Assembly (NCBI GenBank): GCA_023489375.1
Contig: JAMDCX010000043.1
Span: 1 to 13,520, forward strand
From: Planctomycetota bacterium
GTDB lineage: Bacteria; Planctomycetota; Phycisphaerae; WQYP01
DNA: 13,520 bases
Direction: 5' to 3'
Shown: piece after piece, positions 1 to 5,625 of the stretch
Layout: the number at the start of each line of letters is the position of its first letter
Position numbering within the stretch: position 1 is the first letter of the stretch
Translations under genes and position numbers: made by a program
Notes under the pieces: generated by a model
Database searches by the model: none
Seen by the model: only the letters and a program-made list of their open reading frames with translations
What the model was told of the DNA's origin: nothing

Positions 1-110
1 GCCAACGCCCCATCTGCGGCGTCGCCGCGGTTCAAAGGGTCAACGGACCCAGTTTTCACCGCGGCTTCTTGCATCTGGAGCGTTTGCCGCCAATCAACCC
101 TAATTTGTAG
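1..110 (+). other. possible 3' tail of an upstream gene; otherwise unassigned leader region
   Basis: The first 364 bases before prfA hold no complete gene I can support. One plus-strand frame entering from the left edge (codons from base 3, stop TAG at 108-110) gives 35 residues that include PSFHRGFLHLERLPPINPNL. It could be the C-terminus of a gene cut by the window. The frame starting at base 1 is also open to about base 276, but its translation looks like random coding. I recognise no family in either. The stretch from 111 to 316 shows no clear RNA gene. Confidence 0.2.
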
Positions 111-364
111 GCGTGACAGAGCACTAGTCCATGGCCGAATTTTTGCTGTGATTGCCCTGGATAGGAATTGCCCATGTACTGCCGCCTGGGTGATCCTTGA
201 CAGGATTGCGGCGGTCTGGGTAAAAGCGGACTTTGGCAGGTGTGGTGATGGTGTATTATCACTGGCGTACCTGTAGCTTTCCTGGTTTTCTGTTAAAACA
301 TTGAATAAAAACGGGTTTGATTGGATTTTCCGAGGAAACTGATGATCGGGTGGAAGTGCGGTTT

Positions 365-1474
365 ATGTCCGACCAAGTGAAGAACAAAGGTCATGATCTG
401 GTGCTGAGAAAACTCCACTCCATGCAGGAGCGACAGGGCGCCATCCAACGCGAATTGGAGGAGGCTGGTGCAACCGGCAATCCGGCCCGCATCGTTGAAT
501 TGTCACGGGAAAATGGCCGGCTGGAAAAATCTCTGGTGCTTTATCGCGCCTACCGCAAACTGGAGCGGGAAGCCGCCGAAGCACAAATGATATCTCAGGA
601 TACCTCCGAAGATGTGGAATTTCGTCATCTGGCGGAATCTCAATGGATTGAGTTAAAGGATCGCATGGAGCAATTGCTCGAACAGATACTTGCCGAATTT
701 CTTGCCGGTCAGCGTGGAGCTTCTGATTCCATGATGCTGGAAATTCGAGCTGGCACCGGCGGTGATGAAGCGGCCCTGTTCGCCCGGGATTTAGCGGAAA
801 TGTATCGGCGTTACAGTGAAAAAAACAACTGGCGGTTTGATGTGCTGGATTTTTCTCCCACCGAACAGGGCGGGTTCCGGGAAATTATCGTCAATGTCCG
901 CGGCACTGGCGCTGTGGAATTGCTGGCTATGGAGGGTGGCGGGCATCGTGTACAAAGAGTCCCGCAAACGGAAACTCAGGGACGCATTCACACCAGCGCC
1001 GCCACCGTTGCCGTGTTGCCCGAACCGGATCAATCCGCCATTGAAATCAACCCCGCTGATGTGCGTGAAGATGTTTCGCGTGCCGGCGGGCCGGGTGGAC
1101 AAAATGTCAATAAAGTGGAATCGGCGGTGCAGCTTACGCATATACCGACGGGATTGGTGGTGCGTATGCGGGAAGAGCGCAGCCAGCATAAAAACCGTGA
1201 TAAAGCCTGGCGGATTCTACGTTCCCGCGTGTTTGAATTTTACGACCAACAGCGCCGCGCCGCCCGCTCCGATGCGCGGCGCGAAATGATTGGAAGCGGA
1301 GATCGTAATGAGCGTATCCGCACCTACAATTTTCCGCAGAACCGCCTGACGGATCATCGTTTGAATCGTAATTTTCCACTGGAGAAAATCGTTGCTGGGG
1401 ATATGTCTGAACTGCTCCTGGCGTTACGCGATCGGTCCCGTGAGCAATGGCTTGAATCCATGTTGGACGCATAA
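365..1474 (+). CDS. prfA: peptide chain release factor 1 (RF1)
   Basis: RF1 recognises UAA and UAG in the ribosomal A site and triggers hydrolysis of peptidyl-tRNA in the cytoplasm. From the ATG at 365 the protein is 369 residues, close to the usual 360. An N-terminal helical domain (about 1-110) is followed by the core. The codon-recognition PxT motif is present as PQT (residues 200-202, in RVPQTETQGRIHTSAATVAV), which separates RF1 from the SPF motif of RF2. The catalytic GGQ is at 244-246 in GGPGGQNVNK. The conserved block GDRNERIRTYNFPQNRLTDHR-type sequence lies near 312-332. A TTG at 317 opens the frame earlier, but GGAAG at 352-356 sits 8 bases before the ATG at 365, so I prefer that start. 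The prmC methyltransferase gene that often follows prfA is absent here; a convergent methyltransferase of a different class follows instead. Family assignment is essentially certain. Confidence 0.97.
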   Translation: MSDQVKNKGHDLVLRKLHSMQERQGAIQRELEEAGATGNPARIVELSRENGRLEKSLVLYRAYRKLEREAAEAQMISQDTSEDVEFRHLAESQWIELKDRMEQLLEQILAEFLAGQRGASDSMMLEIRAGTGGDEAALFARDLAEMYRRYSEKNNWRFDVLDFSPTEQGGFREIIVNVRGTGAVELLAMEGGGHRVQRVPQTETQGRIHTSAATVAVLPEPDQSAIEINPADVREDVSRAGGPGGQNVNKVESAVQLTHIPTGLVVRMREERSQHKNRDKAWRILRSRVFEFYDQQRRAARSDARREMIGSGDRNERIRTYNFPQNRLTDHRLNRNFPLEKIVAGDMSELLLALRDRSREQWLESMLDA

Positions 1475-1517
1475 CGGTTGGGGCTTGCATATTCCATAAC
1501 CGTGTAACCGTTCACGG
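1473..1517 (+). terminator. overlapping inverted repeats directly after prfA
   Basis: AACGGTT (1473-1479), beginning inside the prfA stop codon, can pair with AACCGTT (1506-1512), or through its last six bases with AACCGT (1498-1503). A separate CCGTG/CACGG stem (1500-1504 with 1513-1517) overlaps them. There is no T-run, so it is not a classical intrinsic terminator. It may be a 3'-end processing or Rho-associated structure, or chance. Confidence 0.2.
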
Positions 1518-1555
1518 CCCGGCTACCAACATCGCCCGCGTTGCGGCCGTGCCGC

Positions 1556-1576
1556 AATGAGTAATGAATAATGAAA
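1556..1576 (-). repeat. degenerate heptamer cluster 1 (inverted orientation)
   Basis: Three consecutive 7-base units, AATGAGT, AATGAAT and AATGAAA, read on the plus strand. On the minus strand they read as ATTCATT/ACTCATT-type units, the same words seen on the plus strand at 1790-1824 and 1878-1905. This cluster is therefore an inverted copy of that repeat family. Confidence 0.55.
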
Positions 1577-1645
1577 CGGCCTGGCGGCCCTAATGAGATG
1601 TTGCGCTGCGCTATACTTAAAAGGACAGGACTCGTAATGGTTTTC

Positions 1646-1666
1646 TGTTCGTTGTTCGTTGTTTAT
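1646..1666 (+). repeat. degenerate heptamer cluster 2
   Basis: Two identical units TGTTCGT (1646-1652, 1653-1659) and a third, TGTTTAT (1660-1666). The third unit recurs exactly in the cluster at 1878-1905, which ties the two clusters together. Confidence 0.55.
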
Positions 1667-1726
1667 TATCCCACGGTGGCACCATGCCGCTGGCTAAATG
1701 CAAATGTCAAACTACCGCATCCTCGT

Positions 1727-1753
1727 CCTGTCCCCTGTAACCTGAACCTGCAA
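1727..1753 (+). repeat. degenerate heptamer cluster 3 (CCTGNAA type)
   Basis: Units CCTGTCC, CCTGTAA, CCTGAA (one base short) and CCTGCAA lie back to back. The word differs from that of the neighbouring clusters but keeps nearly the same 7-base period. This suggests the same type of short tandem degenerate repeat with a different unit. Confidence 0.5.
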
Positions 1754-1789
1754 CCTCCGTTGTGTCGTTGTGGTGAAATTGTTTTATTC

Positions 1790-1824
1790 TACTCATTACT
1801 CAGTATTCATTACTCATTGACTAT
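1790..1824 (+). repeat. degenerate heptamer cluster 4 (TACTCAT type)
   Basis: Units TACTCAT, TACTCAG, TATTCAT and TACTCAT run in exact 7-base register from 1790 to 1817, followed by a weaker unit TGACTAT. A hairpin begins at the next base (1825). A 100-residue reading frame covering these repeats (1571-1873) has no coding look and was rejected. Confidence 0.6.
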
Positions 1825-1845
1825 CCGGCGGGATAAACCCGCCGG
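1825..1845. terminator. perfect 8-bp GC hairpin in the convergent prfA / methyltransferase gap
   Basis: CCGGCGGG (1825-1832) and CCCGCCGG (1838-1845) are perfect inverted repeats around the loop ATAAA. The position between two convergent genes suits a bidirectional terminator. The plus-strand transcript has only a short T4 run about ten bases downstream and the minus-strand transcript has none, so intrinsic termination is not assured. It could instead be a REP-like palindrome belonging to the surrounding repeats. Confidence 0.4.
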
Positions 1846-1877
1846 CTCGCATTTTCCCCGTCTCTTCTACTAAATAC

Positions 1878-1905
1878 TACTCATTACTCATTGTTTATTA
1901 TTCAC
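1878..1905 (+). repeat. degenerate heptamer cluster 5 (TACTCAT type)
   Basis: Units TACTCAT, TACTCAT, TGTTTAT and TATTCAC lie in exact 7-base register, ending about 20 bases before the methyltransferase stop codon. The words are shared with clusters 2 and 4. Confidence 0.55.
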
Positions 1906-1924
1906 AATTATGGCCCATGAATGG

Positions 1925-2923
1925 TTACAGTTTTTTACCCGCAGCAGTACAAAACTGATGTAATAGGTCCAAGGGGTTCAATGTAGGGAGTTGGATTGAC
2001 TCCGACGGCTGCAAAAGCGAACCTTGTGCGGCGGCAGCCTTGGCACTCAAGCGTTTGTTGTTGATACGAATTTTGCCGTTGGCCGTGGATGGCGCCGAGG
2101 TGGCCGGTAGATCGGAACCCAATAATGGTTCGCCGATTCTGGTTTCATCCAGCCGGGATTGAATTCGTCTTGCATATTCCGGAGATAGTTCAAAGCCGAG
2201 AAATTTCCGGCCAAGTTTTTTAGCGGTTACCAGAGTTGAACCACTGCCGCCAAAGGGGTCCAGCACGATTTCCCCTTCATTGGAGGAGGCTTTAATAACC
2301 CGGCCCAGCAGTTGTTCCGGCATCTGACAGCCATGCCAGCCGGCACGTTCCTTGAATGTCCCGCATACGCGCGGAAAATACCAGACATCTTCCTGGGGTT
2401 GAAATTTATCGGGAATGTCCTGCGGGCGTAAAATCCAGGTATCGTCCGGGAGCCGGCCATCCGGATTGGCACGGCTGTCACCATAAACCAATGTTCGTGC
2501 CGAGGGTACACGGATCGCGGGAATATTAAACGTGAAGTGTTGAGGATCTTTTACAAAGTGTAACAAATGCGTATGGCTGCGGGCAAATTTGAATTTGCAC
2601 TGCACCCCGAAAGTGTAATACCACACGACCCAACTGCGGCAACAAAGCCCAAGCTCGCGCTGAAAAATGATCTTCAATTCCGCCGCGAAATCATCGCCGA
2701 TGGCTAACCAGAACGTACCATCCGGTTTAAGCGCCCGTACCACACCGGCACCCCAGCGCCGCGTCCAATTCAGATAATCATCCGCAGCCCGCTTGTCTTC
2801 ATACACGTCATACGTATATCCGATGTTGAATGGTGGATCGGCAAAAACCAGATCTATGCTGCCGGCGGGAATTTCCACCAGGCCTTCAATGCAATCACGC
2901 TGTTGGATTTGATTTAATTCCAC
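1925..2923 (-). CDS. orphan DNA methyltransferase, N4-cytosine/N6-adenine type, beta-class order
   Basis: This is an S-adenosylmethionine-dependent DNA methyltransferase that modifies the exocyclic amino group of adenine or cytosine. The catalytic motif IV is DPPF (residues 29-32, in LVFADPPFNIGY). It precedes the cofactor motif I region DPFGGSGST (222-230), which is the beta-class order. HGCQMPEQLLGRVIKASS (197-214) fits the segment that precedes motif I in this class. After about residue 265 there is a tail of roughly 65 residues with basic and low-complexity sequence, which may be a DNA-binding or divergent extension. The start is GTG at 2923: an in-frame TAA lies only a few bases upstream, so no longer start is possible. 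The SD is weak. It sits 27 bases downstream of the LysM gene on the same strand, so the two are probably cotranscribed. No restriction endonuclease or specificity subunit is visible, so it is probably a regulatory or protective orphan. The recognition sequence cannot be told from the protein by eye. Confidence 0.9.
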   Translation of the reverse strand: MELNQIQQRDCIEGLVEIPAGSIDLVFADPPFNIGYTYDVYEDKRAADDYLNWTRRWGAGVVRALKPDGTFWLAIGDDFAAELKIIFQRELGLCCRSWVVWYYTFGVQCKFKFARSHTHLLHFVKDPQHFTFNIPAIRVPSARTLVYGDSRANPDGRLPDDTWILRPQDIPDKFQPQEDVWYFPRVCGTFKERAGWHGCQMPEQLLGRVIKASSNEGEIVLDPFGGSGSTLVTAKKLGRKFLGFELSPEYARRIQSRLDETRIGEPLLGSDLPATSAPSTANGKIRINNKRLSAKAAAAQGSLLQPSESIQLPTLNPLDLLHQFCTAAGKKL

Positions 2924-2950
2924 CGGATTTTATCTCGTATTGCGGGTTGT

Positions 2951-3934
2951 CTACCGCGCTGGAATAAAAATTCGTTCACCGGCGCGCAGGTACCGTGGGC
3001 TGGGACCGATGATCCGTCGGTTGGCATCATAAATTTTCTTCCACAACGCTGAATTGTGGTAAAACTTCCGGGCAATGCCGAACAAATCTTCCCCGGATCG
3101 TACCACATAGGTACGACCGCCGCGTCGAGATGCCGAGTAATGCCGCGAACTTGACACCAGTGCGCCGTGTCGCGGCAGATGAATTTTCTGACCAATGCGC
3201 ATGCGTCGCGGATCCAGGCCGGGATTAGCCCGCTCAAGGGCGCGAATCATACGTTCGTTGCCATAAATCCGTTGGGAAATTCCCGCCAGAGTATCACCGT
3301 TGCGGATAATGTAAATGCCGCCATGGCGTGCCGACCTGCTACCAAGTGTGGTCCGGGTATGCGTTCGGCTGCGGTGATGGTGTTTGCTTATCGTGATGCC
3401 GGTAGTGCCGGAGTTACCGGTCTGATTTTGACTGCTGACATTTACCGGTGGCAAATTCAAAGTGGCGTTGCTGTTGGCATTCGCTCCGATTCCACTATTC
3501 ATGCCTGTATTGTTCGTTGCCGCCGTCGGTGTATTTGAGGTATTAAGTACCGCCGTACCATTGGCATTGCCATTGGTGTCGGTTAAAGCTGCCGCCGGAC
3601 CTGCTGGCGGCAAGGTTGCCGTCGCCGTCGGCTGGGCCGGAGCCGCTGTCGAATTGGCGGTCTGATTCGCCGCTGCGGCGCCCGGCATGGTGGCGGGCAT
3701 GGAGGTAGCGGGCAGAGAAATCAAACCGGGCTGTGTCTGACTGGGCTCTGTGGCCACCGGTGGCACCGCGCTGGATCCCGGCAAAGTGGGGGTTTCCACT
3801 AGTGCCGGTTGAGCGCTGGGCAAAGCATTATTCACAGCAGTTTGGCTGGAAGAATTATGAAAGGCAAAGTAAATGATGACCAGTACGACAAGAATCAGTA
3901 CCGCGACCAGACCGATTTTAGCATCGGTACGCAT
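2951..3934 (-). CDS. membrane-anchored protein with two C-terminal LysM domains
   Basis: This is probably a peptidoglycan-binding envelope protein. From the ATG at 3934 it has 327 residues: a short charged start (MRTDAK), one membrane segment (about 7-25), then a Ser/Thr/Ala/Pro/Asn-rich linker (about 30-180). A basic His/Arg patch follows (184-204). Two LysM domains come last, YIIRNGDTLAGISQRIYG onward (207-254) and TYVVRSGEDLFGIARKFY onward (275-326). The topology would place the LysM domains outside the cytoplasmic membrane. An ATG at 3961 is also in frame, but GGGAG lies 7 bases before the ATG at 3934, which decides the start. No enzymatic domain is visible, so it is more likely a scaffold or cell-wall attachment protein than a hydrolase. 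It is the first gene of a likely two-gene unit with the methyltransferase, though no functional link between them is evident. Confidence 0.85.
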   Translation of the reverse strand: MRTDAKIGLVAVLILVVLVIIYFAFHNSSSQTAVNNALPSAQPALVETPTLPGSSAVPPVATEPSQTQPGLISLPATSMPATMPGAAAANQTANSTAAPAQPTATATLPPAGPAAALTDTNGNANGTAVLNTSNTPTAATNNTGMNSGIGANANSNATLNLPPVNVSSQNQTGNSGTTGITISKHHHRSRTHTRTTLGSRSARHGGIYIIRNGDTLAGISQRIYGNERMIRALERANPGLDPRRMRIGQKIHLPRHGALVSSSRHYSASRRGGRTYVVRSGEDLFGIARKFYHNSALWKKIYDANRRIIGPSPRYLRAGERIFIPAR

Positions 3935-3978
3935 GGTATACTCCCATACAAGGTTGCGCACGGCTGTACCTTCCGGAA

Positions 3979-4020
3979 ACCTGTCAAATTAGGGCCAGCG
4001 GCAACCACGTCCTGACAGGT
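3979..4020. promoter_or_regulatory. 8-bp inverted repeat upstream of the LysM gene
   Basis: ACCTGTCA (3979-3986) and TGACAGGT (4013-4020) form a perfect inverted repeat with a 26-base spacer, 45 bases upstream of the LysM start codon. On the minus strand the proximal arm overlaps a perfect TTGACA -35 word, but I found no convincing -10 at the proper distance. It could be an operator or a leader stem-loop. The rest of 3935-4200 shows nothing else I can name. Confidence 0.3.
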
Positions 4021-4200
4021 CCATCGCTGATCTGCCACCGCTCCATGCGGCAATGCAATTTCAGCGTCTCATATATTACACCAGCGACAAAATTTCAACA
4101 AGGATGGCGCCATTCTGTAGAAACCTGTAATCGTTCACACCTGCGGGCTTACCGCACGACATGACAAGCAAAGAGCAACGCATGTCGGGGGGGATAATCC

Positions 4201-4216
4201 ACAGATTACGCAGATT
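4201..4216 (+). repeat. short ACAGATTACGCAGATT dispersed word repeat
   Basis: Two tandem degenerate copies of a CAGATTA-type word. Similar CACAGATTA-type intergenic words recur in many environmental bacterial genomes; that is general recollection, not a search. Only this single copy is seen in the window. Confidence 0.35.
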
Positions 4217-4237
4217 TTACTGATGACATATTAAGCC

Positions 4238-4253
4238 GGCCAGCCTGCTGGCC
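4238..4253. repeat. GC-rich hairpin beside the IS630 remnant
   Basis: GGCCAG (4238-4243) and CTGGCC (4248-4253) pair perfectly around CCTG. It lies ten bases outside the edge of the IS630 remnant repeat and has no flanking T-run. It may be a REP-like palindrome or a terminator for the minus-strand remnant. Confidence 0.3.
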
Positions 4254-4262
4254 GCTCTGTGG

Positions 4263-4413
4263 TTAGGACCTGACGCATAATAATTTCCAAATAATCGTTG
4301 CGCCGGTTGGTGCGCAGATTCCGGAGCACGGTCTGTCATATAGCCACCGGCTTGGCCGGTGGTGGAGTATTCAATGGTAATGCCAATCGGGAAGTTATTA
4401 CGGTCCCATTCCT
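4263..4413 (-). mobile_element. IS630-family element end, copy A (direct repeat of 13151-13301)
   Basis: These bases match 13151-13301 without any net indel (constant offset 8,888). Identity is about 85% by eye from 4277 onward and fades toward the TTAGG shared at 4263 and 13151. The segment is the 3' end of an IS630-type transposase gene plus the element's terminal non-coding DNA. It contains the hairpin CCACCGG/CCGGTGG at 4344-4362. Confidence 0.65.
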
Positions 4414-4740
4414 AAGTTCACATTCGGCCATGTTGAGCCAACGGCCGTGCTTGGGGGTGTGAACCACCTGTATCTTCTCGATGAGCCTTCGTGCTTCTTC
4501 CGGTGTGAACTCCTCATATAGGCTGCTCATACGATGAGTATTCAGATTGTCCATCACCAGTGTAAACCTATCGACGGTGGGTTACAGCTCATCGACCAGC
4601 TTTTTTATCTGTCGGGCGAAGTCGCGTTTAGTTCGCTGCGCCGTGACGGTAACATGCCGTTGCCCGGTCAGCGGTTCGTTGAGCATGAACGGTTACCAGC
4701 ACTGCAATATCATGCGGAGGTACGTGTTCGCGTGTAACAA
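4336..4740 (-). pseudogene. decayed IS630-family transposase (DDE superfamily), C-terminal part
   Basis: On the minus strand the catalytic-core remains are clear. MLNEPLTGQRHVTVTAQRT is followed by KRDFARQIKKLVDEL, then an in-frame TAA stop, then PTVDRFTLVMDNLNTH (second catalytic Asp region) and HTPKHGRWLNMAECEL (third acidic residue, Glu). Farther upstream the frame is broken by another stop near 4685 and by frameshifts, and the first catalytic Asp region is not recognisable. After AECEL the sequence jumps directly to DNA matching the end of copy B in another frame. About 100 bases of the usual C-terminal coding sequence therefore appear deleted. Two stops plus the deletion make it non-functional. 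It lies in the divergent gap between the LysM gene and lutA. Confidence 0.8.
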
Positions 4741-4834
4741 CCATCTGGTTGCGTCTTCTTGGCCGATGTATTTTGATAGGGATGGAAATGGCATAACGTC
4801 CTAAACATAAAGGGTCGCGCGTTTTTATTCACGC

Positions 4835-4863
4835 TCGCCAACCGGCCCGGCAACTTGTAAAAT
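4835..4863 (+). promoter_or_regulatory. candidate promoter for lutA, possibly giving a leaderless transcript
   Basis: TAAAAT (4858-4863) resembles a -10 box. TCGCCA (4835-4840), 17 bases upstream, matches four of six -35 positions. A start about 7 bases after the -10 would fall at or next to the lutA ATG (4870), and no Shine-Dalgarno is visible before that ATG. This is a weak pattern-based call. Confidence 0.25.
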
Positions 4864-4869
4864 GCGGTT

Positions 4870-5625
4870 ATGAAAGTAAGTCTCTTTGTTACCTGCTTGA
4901 CCGATCTCTTTGCCCCGGATGTGGGTCTGGCGGTGGTCAAAACGCTGGAATATTTCGGATGTACCGTTGATTTTCCCACGGCTCAGACCTGTTGCGGGCA
5001 ACCTTCCTATAACAATGGATTTATGGATGACGCCCGTGCTCTGGCGGCCCGGATGATTGAGGTATTCCACGATGCGGATTATGTGGTCACCCCATCTGGA
5101 TCATGCTGTGCCATGATCCGGGATCATTACGTGGAGTTATTCCGCGATGATTCCGCGCAGCGTAAAATGGCGGAGGATTTTGTCGCCCGGTGCTATGAAT
5201 ATGTCGAATTCCTTACCAAAATTCTCAAAGTGGACCTTACCGGGTTGACGCTGCCCAAAGAGGAAAAGTTCACCTATCATTACACGTGCCATTTGCGAGC
5301 TCTGGGATTGACTGGTGAACCGACTATCCGGTTGTTACAGCAAATTGGCGGTGTAAAATTTATAGAGATGGAAAAGGCGGAGCAGTGCTGCGGTTTCGGC
5401 GGTACCTTTGCCATCAAACATTCTGATATCAGCGGCGCCATGGTGCGGGACAAGGTGGCCTGCGGCAGCAAAACCGGCGCTGATACCATGATCGTTAATG
5501 ACGGCGGATGCGCCATGAATATTGGCGGTGCGGGCCACCGTACCAGCGCGCCTTTCCGTGTGCAACACATCGCGCAGATTATTGCCGCCGCTATTGAACA
5601 TTCTGCGGAGGTCCAACATCCATGA
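4870..5625 (+). CDS. lutA: LutA, L-lactate utilisation iron-sulfur protein with two CCG domains
   Basis: LutA is part of the LutABC system that oxidises L-lactate to pyruvate. It carries two cysteine-rich CCG domains like those of heterodisulfide reductase and glycolate oxidase subunits, which bind an iron-sulfur centre. Visible ligands: C9, CCG at 41-43 (TCCGQPSYNNG) and CC at 79-80 (SGSCC) in the first half; C140 (HYTCHLRAL), CCG at 173-175 (EQCCGFGGTF) and C214 (DGGCAMN) in the second. The length of 251 residues is near normal (about 240). There is no signal peptide, so it is cytoplasmic. The start at 4870 lacks a good SD. The stop overlaps the lutB start by four bases (ATGA), so the two genes are translationally coupled. 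E. coli YkgE is the same family. Confidence 0.93.
   Translation: MKVSLFVTCLTDLFAPDVGLAVVKTLEYFGCTVDFPTAQTCCGQPSYNNGFMDDARALAARMIEVFHDADYVVTPSGSCCAMIRDHYVELFRDDSAQRKMAEDFVARCYEYVEFLTKILKVDLTGLTLPKEEKFTYHYTCHLRALGLTGEPTIRLLQQIGGVKFIEMEKAEQCCGFGGTFAIKHSDISGAMVRDKVACGSKTGADTMIVNDGGCAMNIGGAGHRTSAPFRVQHIAQIIAAAIEHSAEVQHP

Noticed and set aside
317..364. TTG at 317 as the prfA start
   Set aside because: The ATG at 365 has GGAAG at 8 bases and gives a length near the family norm; the extra 16 residues are not RF1-like.
791..1189. 132-codon minus-strand frame inside prfA
   Set aside because: Antisense shadow of a highly conserved gene.
1571..1873. 100-codon plus-strand reading frame after prfA
   Set aside because: It is built across the heptamer repeats, has no SD, no recognisable domain and repeat-driven composition.
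1556..1905. Heptamer clusters as a CRISPR array
   Set aside because: Units are 7 bases, adjacent and without unique spacers, and no cas genes are present.
2951..3934. LysM protein as a peptidoglycan hydrolase
   Set aside because: Only LysM domains and a low-complexity linker are visible; there is no NlpC/P60, amidase, M23 or transglycosylase domain.
4710..4979. 89-codon minus-strand frame across the lutA start
   Set aside because: It overlaps the lutA 5' end antisense and only its last part touches the broken transposase; no independent coding support.
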